Source: a virus
Length of the DNA: 64,000 bases
IMG/VR virus record: IMGVR_UViG_3300042261_002269
Location: 62,001 to 126,000 of that record
Direction: 5' to 3' (one strand)
The notes below the pieces were generated by a model. It did no database searches and was not told where the DNA came from. It worked only from the letters and a program-made list of their open reading frames with translations. Shown in pieces: positions 24,895 through 32,198 of this stretch. Position numbers and translations under genes: made by a program. Positions within the stretch are counted from its first letter, which is position 1; every line of letters starts with the position of its first letter.

Positions 24895-25000
24895 AATTGT
24901 ATCACGAGGGAGATATTAGGGAACGCCGTCACGCCCCCTAAGTACACGGGGAAACCTCTGTCGGATGCAGTTGTAACGAAATCTCCCTCGTGATACAATT
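24895..25000. repeat. 20-bp perfect inverted repeat (including target duplication)
   Basis: The two 20-base arms pair without mismatch around a 66-base loop. As RNA this is a very stable stem; as DNA it is a cruciform candidate. Confidence 0.9.
24899..24996. mobile_element. 98-bp MITE-like element with 16-bp perfect terminal inverted repeats
   Basis: GTATCACGAGGGAGAT at the left is mirrored exactly by ATCTCCCTCGTGATAC at the right, and AATT flanks both sides as a 4-bp target-site duplication, so the palindrome totals 20 bp per arm. The 66-bp interior is more GC-rich than its surroundings and can fold further (TTAGGG with CCCTAA; CCCC with GGGG). No coding capacity, so it would need a transposase in trans. 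Alternatives are a structured RNA or a translational bypass element. Confidence 0.75.
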
Positions 25001-25113
25001 CTCTTGCTGGGAAGCAGTTATTGCGACTAATGCAAGACATGCTTGTGAGTATGCTATAAATGTTCTTGATGCTCGTTTTCTAAGTCGTTTTCTAAGAGCA
25101 GAAAAAATAATCA

Positions 25114-25353
25114 ATGGCTGTTACACAAGTAAGTGAAATTTGTCTGATCTGTAAAGAAAAAATTGAAGGACAAGCAACATTTGTCGGACAAGTGACGACA
25201 ACAAACGAACCTCTTCCTGGCTGGTATACCAAAGATAAGCCGATCAAGGAAGGCAAGTTGAGAATCCGCCATTTAACTGGTGGAAAACCTCGTGGCTTGA
25301 TTTGTCAAAAATGTACCGTAGAAAGAATATTAAGTAATGACAAAAAAATTTGA
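25114..25353 (+). CDS. Zinc-ribbon protein
   Basis: 79 residues with CLICKEKIEG and a later CQKC, spaced as a zinc ribbon. It overlaps the tail of the disrupted repeat gene and the next repeat gene. Possible alternative starts; no strong ribosome binding site. Confidence 0.55.
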   Translation: MAVTQVSEICLICKEKIEGQATFVGQVTTTNEPLPGWYTKDKPIKEGKLRIRHLTGGKPRGLICQKCTVERILSNDKKI

Positions 25354-25588
25354 AACAGCAATGGAAGCCTATGATTATGCTTACAAGTATGGACGTTGTG
25401 CGGAAGCAGAAAAGATGATTCTAGAGGACAGAGGATGGATATACATGTATGCCAGACATGTAATCAAAGATCGTTGGCCTGAAGGCGAATTATTGCTTCC
25501 TTACATGTATGCCGGTCTTTATGCTGAAGAATTCAATCTGGATATCAACATCAAATTTTCAGAAAGAAAAAAATCAAATGAATCGTAG
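25337..25588 (+). CDS. Short 26-residue repeat protein, 2 repeats
   Basis: 83 residues: cap (FETAMEAYDYAYKYGRCAEAE), one full unit (VIKDRWPEGE) and an end piece (YAEEFNLDINIKF) like the C-terminal caps of larger members. Overlaps the Tat-signal gene by 11 bases. Confidence 0.65.
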   Translation: MTKKFETAMEAYDYAYKYGRCAEAEKMILEDRGWIYMYARHVIKDRWPEGELLLPYMYAGLYAEEFNLDINIKFSERKKSNES

Positions 25589-25889
25589 AAATCTTCTGAA
25601 AACAGTGTTGGGCGGTTTGGCATCTTTGTTACTACCAGTCAAGTTTACGCAGGCAAAGGTCTTAGAAGAAGCAACGCTTTTAAGAGCAACAGTAACCGCT
25701 TATTTATGTAATTATGCTGTTGTGTATGATTCTGTTCAAAAAGATCTTATATCATTTTACAAAGAAGCCATTGCTCTTCATCCTTACGCCAGAACATACA
25801 AGATTGTAATAAACGAGAAAAGTCATCATGGAAGAACTTATTATTTTGGACAGCAAGGATTAAATTGTGAAAATTCACGAACAATTTAG
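25578..25889 (+). CDS. Exported protein with twin-arginine-like signal
   Basis: 103 residues. The signal (MNRRNLLKTVLGG..., ending TQA) is almost identical to that of the 23385 gene. The mature part is short, with a DLISFYKEAIALHPYARTYK helix aligned to the same place in the paralogue. It is likely a shortened copy. Confidence 0.65.
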   Translation: MNRRNLLKTVLGGLASLLLPVKFTQAKVLEEATLLRATVTAYLCNYAVVYDSVQKDLISFYKEAIALHPYARTYKIVINEKSHHGRTYYFGQQGLNCENSRTI

Positions 25890-26865
25890 TGTTCCCACTG
25901 GCGATATTCTTGTCATTCAAGGAAAGTATGGTCTATTGGAGTGCCTGTCAATTGGTGATTATGGCAAAGAAGTCAATCTGAAGTGTGACGCTATGGGCCT
26001 AACTCGTAGCCCAAAACCTGTTTTGCACACCCAAATGCTTCCTTTGGAAGAGAAATGGGTCGTGACCATTAGCACACAATATGGATGCTCAATTGGTTGT
26101 AGATTTTGTGACGTTCCACATGTCGGGCCAGGAAGAAATGCCACTGGTTCTGATATGATCGAACAAGTGAGTGCTGGTCTTAGTTTACATCCTGATGTAA
26201 ATCATGGAAAACGGCTCAACATTCATTATGCCAGAATGGGGGAGCCCACCTTTAATCCATCAGTGCTTGCTGTAGCCAAACATATGAATGTAATGTTGAG
26301 CTACAAATTCGATGTAGTTCACCAAGTGGTATCTACGATGATGCCAAAGAACAATCGCAACCTCAGTTCTTTTATTCACGAGTGGATGCAGTTTAAGAAT
26401 ACTGTCATGAGTGGCGATGCAGGATTGCAATTAAGCATCAATTCCACGAATGAAAAAGAACGAGAGGAGATGTTTAACGGAAACGCTTGTAGTCTAGAAG
26501 ACATAGCCAAGATTGTTGAAGATTTGGACGTTCTTGGCCGCAAGATTACCTTGAATTTTGCAGTTGCGGGTTATGAAATTGATCCATATATCCTACTGAA
26601 ATACTTTGATCCTGATAAGTTTATTTGCAAATTAACTCCCATGCACAAGACATTTTCATGTAATTCATGGGGTATTGAAACATGTGGAGATTATACAACA
26701 TACCATCCGTACACAGAACATGAGGAAGCACTGAAAAAGGCAGGATACGATGTATTAGTATTTATTGCTTCTCGTGCTGAAGATGAAGGAAGAATTACCT
26801 GTGGGAATGCACTTCTTTCTGGAACCCGTCCGTTTGACACAATTCCTATTGAAGAATGTATTTAG
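25867..26865 (+). CDS. RlmN-like radical SAM enzyme (GTG start)
   Basis: 332 residues. CSIGCRFCD gives the radical SAM CxxxCxxC cluster (Cys74, 78, 81). GRNATGSDMIEQV, ARMGEPTFN, VSTMMPKN and LSINSTNEKEREEMF follow the order seen in RlmN/Cfr RNA-adenine C2/C8 methylases. RITCGNALL near the end carries Cys312, placed like the methyl-carrying Cys of RlmN. It may methylate rRNA or tRNA, or a phage-specific nucleic acid target. AAGGAT precedes the GTG; it overlaps the Tat gene by 23 bases. Confidence 0.75.
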   Translation: MKIHEQFSVPTGDILVIQGKYGLLECLSIGDYGKEVNLKCDAMGLTRSPKPVLHTQMLPLEEKWVVTISTQYGCSIGCRFCDVPHVGPGRNATGSDMIEQVSAGLSLHPDVNHGKRLNIHYARMGEPTFNPSVLAVAKHMNVMLSYKFDVVHQVVSTMMPKNNRNLSSFIHEWMQFKNTVMSGDAGLQLSINSTNEKEREEMFNGNACSLEDIAKIVEDLDVLGRKITLNFAVAGYEIDPYILLKYFDPDKFICKLTPMHKTFSCNSWGIETCGDYTTYHPYTEHEEALKKAGYDVLVFIASRAEDEGRITCGNALLSGTRPFDTIPIEECI

Positions 26866-26879
26866 AAAAGAGTCAAATC

Positions 26880-27179
26880 ATGGCTAAGATTAAAGCAAAA
26901 CAAGCAAAGCCAATTAAAACACCAAAAGCAGAAAAATACAAAGAGCCTTCTTTAGGGGATCTTATAGAAGATGGGGAAGATGTAATAGGATTATCTTATT
27001 ATTATATTGATCTGCAATACCCAAAAGTTTGTTTGGGATATATTGTAAACCATGGCAATGGCATAGTATTCATTCTGGATTATAGACAAAATTGCCTAGT
27101 GGCGGTCGATATAAAATACGTATCCAAAAAATCTCAAGAACTTCAAGATCTTATTGATAGTGGCGATTTGTACAAATAA
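26880..27179 (+). CDS. Hypothetical protein with Lys-rich N-terminus
   Basis: 99 residues. AKIKAKQAKPIKTPKAEKYK at the start is basic and probably unstructured; a beta-rich domain follows (CLGYIVNHGNGIVFILDY). An ATG eight codons upstream, overlapping the radical SAM gene, is an alternative start. Confidence 0.55.
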   Translation: MAKIKAKQAKPIKTPKAEKYKEPSLGDLIEDGEDVIGLSYYYIDLQYPKVCLGYIVNHGNGIVFILDYRQNCLVAVDIKYVSKKSQELQDLIDSGDLYK

Positions 27180-27208
27180 GTGAGTTTATCCTTGAAAGGG
27201 ACAACAAC

Positions 27209-27811
27209 ATGAAAATTAGCGAAGTGATTGCTCTTCTGGTTAAGAGGCTTGCTGAAGATGGAGATCAGGATCTGGGTCGGCAGTTCGATAATATACTCGG
27301 TGATATACTCGGTGTCAGTAGAATTGAATTTGCAACGGCATATGAGGCTTATAATTACATAATCAAAAATGGCACTCATTTTCGTGAAATTATTGAAGCA
27401 GAAGAGCTTATTGCGAAAAATCCGCAATATGCTTTTTTTTATGCCAAGAATATTGTGCGAGGACGTTGGCTCACAGGCGAACCAGCAATCCTAAAAAATC
27501 CAGAATGGTGTTATAATTACGTCAAAGAAGTAGTTCAAGAACGTTTGCCTAAGTGCGAAGCAGTAATTGCCACCAGTGCATATTATGCTTGTGAATATGC
27601 GATTAAGATAATAAAAGATCGATTTCCTGAAGGCGAAGCGGCAATTGCGAAAGATCCACATTGTGCCGTCAGATATGCCAAAGAAATAATTAAAGCACGT
27701 TGGCCTGAAGCAGAAAAGGTAATTTTTACAAGTGATGATTGTACTCGTTGTTACGCCAAGCAATTTAACTTGGATGTTATCAGGAAGTTTGCGGAAAGAA
27801 TAACAACATGA
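27209..27811 (+). CDS. 26-residue repeat protein with N-terminal LLVKRL domain, 5 repeats
   Basis: 200 residues. The first ~40 (KISEVIALLVKRLAEDGDQD) match the stand-alone 55-residue protein at 49099, so here a separate small protein is fused to the repeats. Units follow with IVRGRWLTGE, VVQERLPKCE, IIKDRFPEGE and IIKARWPEAE, then a C-terminal cap (YAKQFNLDVIRKF). AAAGGGACAAC precedes the ATG. Confidence 0.72.
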   Translation: MKISEVIALLVKRLAEDGDQDLGRQFDNILGDILGVSRIEFATAYEAYNYIIKNGTHFREIIEAEELIAKNPQYAFFYAKNIVRGRWLTGEPAILKNPEWCYNYVKEVVQERLPKCEAVIATSAYYACEYAIKIIKDRFPEGEAAIAKDPHCAVRYAKEIIKARWPEAEKVIFTSDDCTRCYAKQFNLDVIRKFAERITT

Positions 27812-28031
27812 CAGAATTTTTTACGCTAGAGATGTGTTGTTTGGCAGATTTCCTGAAGGTGAAGCGATAATTGCTTCAAGTCCAACTTATGCTTATCTGT
27901 ATGCTAAAAACACACTTAAAAGACGTTGGCTTGAAGCTGAAGCAACGATTCTTTCGGATTCAATACCTTCACAAAATTATGCTGATATATTCAACTTAGA
28001 TATTATTAGAAAGTTTAAGGAAAGGAATTAA
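27808..28031 (+). pseudogene. Frameshifted 26-residue repeat gene
   Basis: An ATGA overlap start gives MTEFFTLEM, which ends early. The repeat frame (YARDVLFGRFPEGEA, then TLKRRWLEAEA and a NYADIFNLDIIRKF cap) lies one base away. The switch point is a run of six T at 27817-27822; seven T would make a single open frame MTEFFYARDVLF. It could be a real mutation, a slippage-controlled gene or a sequencing error. Confidence 0.6.
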
Positions 28032-28054
28032 GTACTAGAAATTGCAGATTAAAG

Positions 28055-28213
28055 ATGATGATATTATATTATATTAGTGTTGTATGCGGCCTAATATGTT
28101 TAAGCATAAGCATATCAAAAGGTCGCTTTCACGAAACCTTAGCCTGGATTACAGCAATAATTGCTATTTTGACCATCATTGTAATGGAAAAAAGTCTTAG
28201 GAAACAATCATGA
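28055..28213 (+). CDS. Small membrane protein
   Basis: 52 residues with two hydrophobic spans (ILYYISVVCGLICLSISI and AWITAIIAILTIIVM). Its stop overlaps the next start (ATGA). No strong ribosome binding site is visible. Confidence 0.5.
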   Translation: MMILYYISVVCGLICLSISISKGRFHETLAWITAIIAILTIIVMEKSLRKQS

Positions 28214-28998
28214 CAAAGAAAAAAATCAGTGGCACCTTGGAGTGGGCAAAAGTTTCACTCAACATTCATTTGGGGTGCGTTCATCGTTGTCGATACTGCT
28301 ATGCTCGTGAACGTACAGTTCGATTAGGCAAATGTGATTCAGAAACATGGGGAACAACTTATAATCAACTCAAGGAAAGACCTTTTACTGGATTCAGTAA
28401 AAAATATGATGGCGTGGTAATGTTTCCCACGGCCCATGATCTTACACCAGACATACTGCCCGAAACTCTAGAAGCCATTCAGCGATTAACAAAAGCAGGC
28501 AATAACATCCTGTTAGTTTCTAAACCGTACATGGAAGTGATTAAAGCTATTTGTGAAAAATTCGCTGAACAAAAAGATCAAATTCAATTCCGATTCACCA
28601 TCGGAGCTTATGATGATAATATTTTAGCCTATTGGGAGCCAGGGGCACCTACTTATGCTGAACGTTTCAATTGTCTAAAATATGCTTGGGAGCAGGGGTT
28701 TCAGACAAGTGTCAGCGTGGAACCAATGCTAGACAGCAAGAATGTCGTTGAATTGTTTCACAAACTAGAACCATGGATTACAGGCACTTTCTGGATCGGC
28801 AAAATGAACCATGTTCGAACCAGAGTACAACCAGACACTGATCCTCAAGAAATTGCTCGTATTGAAATGGGACAGACTGACGAACGTGTTCATGAGATTT
28901 ACAATATTCTCAAGGACGAACCTAAGATAAGATGGAAAGAATCGTTCAAATCAGTCCTTGGCTTGCCATTGGCAACCGAAGCAGGAACAGATATATGA
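28210..28998 (+). CDS. Radical SAM protein, spore-photoproduct-lyase (SplB)-like
   Basis: 262 residues. CVHRCRYCYA gives Cys23, 27 and 30 of the 4Fe-4S cluster. The plan (early cluster, then a ~200-residue partial barrel with ILLVSKPYMEVI and SVSVEPMLDS) is like the SplB-type COG1533 family. It lacks the extra domains needed to predict a substrate. ATGA overlap with the small membrane protein. Confidence 0.7.
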   Translation: MTKKKISGTLEWAKVSLNIHLGCVHRCRYCYARERTVRLGKCDSETWGTTYNQLKERPFTGFSKKYDGVVMFPTAHDLTPDILPETLEAIQRLTKAGNNILLVSKPYMEVIKAICEKFAEQKDQIQFRFTIGAYDDNILAYWEPGAPTYAERFNCLKYAWEQGFQTSVSVEPMLDSKNVVELFHKLEPWITGTFWIGKMNHVRTRVQPDTDPQEIARIEMGQTDERVHEIYNILKDEPKIRWKESFKSVLGLPLATEAGTDI

Positions 28999-29026
28999 GA
29001 ATGTTTGAAAATGAAAGGAATTAATT

Positions 29027-29215
29027 ATGAAAATTGAAGTTAAAAATGCAGATGACGCAACTAAAACAGTTGCTCCGGTAAGATTTATGAAAATTGAAGT
29101 TAAAAATGCAGATGGCACAACTAAAACAGTAGAAGTGCCAGTGTATAAATCGACTGATATTCCTGATCAACTGGGACCGGTTTACGATTTCAAGATCAGA
29201 GTAGAAGGGTTTTGA
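29027..29215 (+). CDS. Small protein with internal duplication
   Basis: 62 residues. MKIEVKNADDATKTV and MKIEVKNADGTTKTV lie 20 residues apart, encoded by a nearly perfect 60-base direct repeat. AAAGGAATTAATT precedes the first ATG; the second ATG could act as an alternative start. Confidence 0.6.
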   Translation: MKIEVKNADDATKTVAPVRFMKIEVKNADGTTKTVEVPVYKSTDIPDQLGPVYDFKIRVEGF

Positions 29216-29307
29216 GATGTTATCAACGAGTTGAATGTTTTGATGATGGTGGCAATCGTGTTTTTGTTAATATTTAAAAGTAGAGGTTCCAAGGAGCGTT
29301 CTTAAAA
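29216..29307. other. Gap without a convincing gene
   Basis: 92 bases. A short hydrophobic frame (MMVAIVFLLIFKSRG) is present but has no ribosome binding site and only 20 codons. AAGGAGCG before the next ATG is that gene's ribosome binding site. Confidence 0.4.
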
Positions 29308-29517
29308 ATGGTTATTCATACTCAACCAATTCTCTCTGTCATTTTCTGGCTACTACTATTTGTAGTGCTTTTTGTAGTAATGATGTTAGTTACAGCAGTT
29401 ATTGCATATCCGTATCATCCAAGAACCAAACACACAATCGCAGTTTTTATTATATCGGCTACAATTATATTTGTTAGTATGTTGACTTATTACGATTTTA
29501 TTGTTTTTGTGCCTTAG
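29308..29517 (+). CDS. Two-span membrane protein
   Basis: 69 residues: spans at about 8-32 and 45-66, separated by a short basic loop (YPYHPRTKH). AAGGAG precedes the ATG. Confidence 0.6.
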   Translation: MVIHTQPILSVIFWLLLFVVLFVVMMLVTAVIAYPYHPRTKHTIAVFIISATIIFVSMLTYYDFIVFVP

Positions 29518-29532
29518 AAAGAGAGCGGAATA

Positions 29533-30048
29533 GTGAACCCTGAAGAATATAAAGAATGTTTAGATTTGCTTAATGCTTGGTTTGAATATGACTATCAGGA
29601 CTATGCAGGACAGGGTTCCTTTGCCAGAGCCAGATGGGCTATTAAAAAATTAGCCAAATGTCTAGACTTAGAAGTAATATCAGTCAAATACAATAGAGAA
29701 GAAAAGATTTATGTCGAAGACTACATTAAACAACTAGAACATATTATTGAAGTTGCGGAAAAGCTAGACGGCGAAGAAGAAATATCCGAACCACAACCCC
29801 ATCATCGATTGTGGTCAATAGTTGCTGGCAATCGGGCAACTATGAAACAAATGGCAGAGGATAATAAACAATTGCGAGAACAACTTGAAAAAACACAGAT
29901 GGATATGCATGCAAATGCTCATGTGGTTCTTGAATCGGGTATAATGCCAGGAGAAACTTGTCGTTGTGAAGAGTGCAAGATTGTAGCAAAAGCGATGGAC
30001 GAGGCAGGATATTACTCTGGAAAACGTTGGTGGGATGAGAAAGAATGA
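29533..30048 (+). CDS. Hypothetical protein with C-terminal coiled coil (GTG start)
   Basis: 171 residues. GAGAGCGG precedes the GTG. A helical N-terminal half, a coiled coil (MKQMAEDNKQLREQLEKTQM) and a CRCEEC pair near the end. Role unknown. Confidence 0.6.
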   Translation: MNPEEYKECLDLLNAWFEYDYQDYAGQGSFARARWAIKKLAKCLDLEVISVKYNREEKIYVEDYIKQLEHIIEVAEKLDGEEEISEPQPHHRLWSIVAGNRATMKQMAEDNKQLREQLEKTQMDMHANAHVVLESGIMPGETCRCEECKIVAKAMDEAGYYSGKRWWDEKE

Positions 30049-30049
30049 T

Positions 30050-30748
30050 ATGTCGGCTGAAACACCAAAAAAAATAACAATTAAAACCACTAAGCCAGAT
30101 GAATCGATTTGTCTTTTATCGGACCATGTCAGCGGATATCATTGTCCCTTTCATCATCAATATCAAAGAAGAAAAAAAGAGACCAATATGGATGAAATTT
30201 TTGAAAATGATTTATTGACACACATGGCAGAACATGATCAAATTTGTGTTGCTGACGAGTCTGGCAATCAAATAATTGTGCCAGTGGAACGATATGTGGG
30301 AACACCTGTCATTCACAAAACTCTGTGTTTGACTCCAAAACAAACCAAAGAATTTAAATGTGATAAACCTTGGGCACACATCAATATGCGATTTTGGCAT
30401 GAGGATGCAGATCCGCACGAGGTAGCAAGAATATATTTTGGTTACAATTTAAGTGCAGATAATAATTTTGATACACTAAAGTTTTGTGTTACTGGTGCCA
30501 GAGAATTCGCTGGACCGAATCCGTTTTCTGAACATCATGCATCCCTAATCAAAAAATTCTTGGACAAAAACTGGGAAAAAATCGATGTTTTGCTAATAAC
30601 TCATGCTTTCCTTAACGTTTCGCTGGGAGTTGCTAGAGCAATCTGTGAATTTTATGGTTATGGGTCAAAAGAACCGAAATGTGCTCCTGGCAATGAACAT
30701 GTTTACAAAGTGCTACTAAATGAATTATTAAAATGTGAGGAAAAATAA
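30050..30748 (+). CDS. Tyrosine-phosphatase-like protein lacking catalytic residues
   Basis: 232 residues. The C-terminal ~130 residues (ARIYFGYNL..., EHHASLIKKFLDKNWEKIDV then LLITHAFLNVSLGVARAICE, and GNEHVYKVLLNEL) follow the layout of small predicted protein-tyrosine phosphatases, where the strand ends in HC-x2-G-x-SR. Here the positions read HA and SL, so both the nucleophilic Cys and the Arg are absent. It may bind phosphate-like ligands without hydrolysis. Start is uncertain (ATG at 30035, 30050 or 30188). Confidence 0.5.
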   Translation: MSAETPKKITIKTTKPDESICLLSDHVSGYHCPFHHQYQRRKKETNMDEIFENDLLTHMAEHDQICVADESGNQIIVPVERYVGTPVIHKTLCLTPKQTKEFKCDKPWAHINMRFWHEDADPHEVARIYFGYNLSADNNFDTLKFCVTGAREFAGPNPFSEHHASLIKKFLDKNWEKIDVLLITHAFLNVSLGVARAICEFYGYGSKEPKCAPGNEHVYKVLLNELLKCEEK

Positions 30749-31215
30749 TGTTGAAAAAAGTAATATCAGGCGGTCAGACAGGCAGTGATTTTGCTGGATT
30801 AGAAACAGCCAAAGAATTTGGATTTAGAACCGGAGGATTAATGCCTTATGGTTTTAAAACCTTAGATGGTTGTAAACCAGAATACAAAGACCTATTCGGA
30901 TGCACCACCCATACATCCAGCAGCTATGTTCCTAGAACAAAGCTAAATGTTAAAAATAGTGATGGAACAATCCGTTTGGCTTTTGATTTCTCAAGCCCTG
31001 GAGAAATCTGCACATTTGAAGCCATTAAATACTATAAAAAACCTTACATTGATGTAGATCTGGCAAATCCCAGACCTGTAGAAGATGTGGTCAACTGGCT
31101 AAACGAAAACAACATTAAAACACTAAATGTCGCAGGAAACTCTGAAAAAACTGCTCCTGGCAGTTACGAAGCAGCAAAAGGCTATTTGAAAGAATTGTTT
31201 ACACAATTAAGCTAG
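30748..31215 (+). CDS. Circularly permuted YpsA / SLOG-family protein (putative molybdenum carrier type)
   Basis: 155 residues. GGQTGSD at 8-14 is the nucleotide-binding loop of the SLOG superfamily, and the order ...GLMPYGFKT..., LNVAGNSEKTAPG fits the circularly permuted YpsA group often labelled 'putative molybdenum carrier'. Members bind nucleotide-related ligands and often sit in phage and defence contexts. It overlaps the previous stop (TAATG). Confidence 0.75.
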   Translation: MLKKVISGGQTGSDFAGLETAKEFGFRTGGLMPYGFKTLDGCKPEYKDLFGCTTHTSSSYVPRTKLNVKNSDGTIRLAFDFSSPGEICTFEAIKYYKKPYIDVDLANPRPVEDVVNWLNENNIKTLNVAGNSEKTAPGSYEAAKGYLKELFTQLS

Positions 31216-32182
31216 GTAAGATTTTGTCGCCATGGTAATGAATAGATTGGTTGTGTAGAGCATTTACTCCACAGCCACAAAACTTTACATCAACATCTGT
31301 CTCTTTAAATAAATCTCTCAAATATTCCATTGCATCTATATGCTCTTGGGTTGCATTTATTGTTGAATCTAAATCGATATAAAGATTTTTGACCCCTGTC
31401 TCCAAAACTCTTCTAAAAAATTCTTCTAGTTCAGGAATGCTATGATTAATATCTGTTATAATATATTTCGCTACAATGATTGAATCGCCATGTACACTAA
31501 CATATCTTTTTAAATTCTCAAACACTTGATCTAGAAAGTCTTTGCCTTTCATTTGTTTGTATGTCTCATTTAGTCCACTGTCAATTCCATATATTATGTG
31601 CAGATTGTCTTGTCCTAATTTATCAAATATTGCTTGAGAAAATACCGTTCCATTGGTGTTCAAGAAGTTGTATGTTCCATAATCCAAAAGAAGACCCAGA
31701 ATCTCATCAAATCTACGCAATAATGTTGGCTCTCCACCACCCCAATAAATAGCAGATCGAGGGTCCAACCAGTTGTTTTTTGTCAATTGTTCTAAAGCTG
31801 GCATTACATCGTAATAGTTTTTCCTCAACCCAAGGTTTCCACCTTTATTCCAGTCAATCCCTATGTAGCAGTACTTGCATCTAAGATTGCAAAGCGTATA
31901 ATGAGAAAAATTCAACTGATCAAATAGATATTCTGACTTGAATGGCTCAGCATTTTGAAAAATACATCCCTTACAGGAATCATATCCATCAATTACGTTT
32001 TGCACCAATAATTCTTGTCTTTTAAGCATTATTTTGTCAATTGGCAAATCTCCACCATGATATTCGCAAATCGGAACAAAACCTAGATTTGTATGATGAG
32101 TTATACAGCAAACATGTAGTTTATCTATTCCGAAGGTCAATCCGCTTCTTACCCAACGACATGTGAGTTTTTGAACTTCCAT
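31199..32182 (-). CDS. Radical SAM protein with auxiliary Cys clusters
   Basis: 327 residues on the minus strand between plus-strand genes. CNLRCKYCY (Cys98, 102, 105) is the radical SAM cluster; GGGEP at 148-152 is the SAM-binding motif. Upstream Cys groups (CC at 25-26, C39, CKGC at 70-73) could bind a second cluster, and CGCG lies near the C-terminus. This recalls peptide- or RNA-modifying radical SAM enzymes. Its 3' end overlaps the convergent SLOG gene by 17 bases. Confidence 0.75.
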   Translation of the reverse strand: MEVQKLTCRWVRSGLTFGIDKLHVCCITHHTNLGFVPICEYHGGDLPIDKIMLKRQELLVQNVIDGYDSCKGCIFQNAEPFKSEYLFDQLNFSHYTLCNLRCKYCYIGIDWNKGGNLGLRKNYYDVMPALEQLTKNNWLDPRSAIYWGGGEPTLLRRFDEILGLLLDYGTYNFLNTNGTVFSQAIFDKLGQDNLHIIYGIDSGLNETYKQMKGKDFLDQVFENLKRYVSVHGDSIIVAKYIITDINHSIPELEEFFRRVLETGVKNLYIDLDSTINATQEHIDAMEYLRDLFKETDVDVKFCGCGVNALHNQSIHYHGDKILPSLIV

Positions 32183-32198
32183 ACTCTATATATTACAT

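Larger units (their letters stand above)
24882..25136 (+). pseudogene. 26-residue repeat gene disrupted by a 98-bp hairpin element
   Basis: The reading frame begins MKIQKL and hits a stop inside the inserted element. Downstream the frame resumes as CWEAVIATNARHACEYAINV then LDARF, a clear repeat-family unit, and ends at a TGA. Removing the element and one AATT copy gives one open frame from the ATG (MKIQKFSCWEAVIATNARHA). A 12-base in-frame tandem duplication (TCGTTTTCTAAG) extends DARFL to DARFLSRFL. Read-through by bypass or splicing is not excluded. Confidence 0.75.

Noticed and set aside
24882-24941. A 19-residue peptide MKIQKLYHEGD... as a real small gene
   Set aside because: It ends at a stop within the inserted hairpin element and is better explained as the broken start of the repeat gene.
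24915-24980. The loop of the hairpin element as a known ribozyme or riboswitch
   Set aside because: I compared it by eye with hammerhead, twister, HDV-like, pistol and common riboswitch cores and found no convincing match; a covariance search would decide.
29216-29307. Hydrophobic 20-codon frame (MMVAIVFLLIF)
   Set aside because: No ribosome binding site and too short to support; listed only as a gap.
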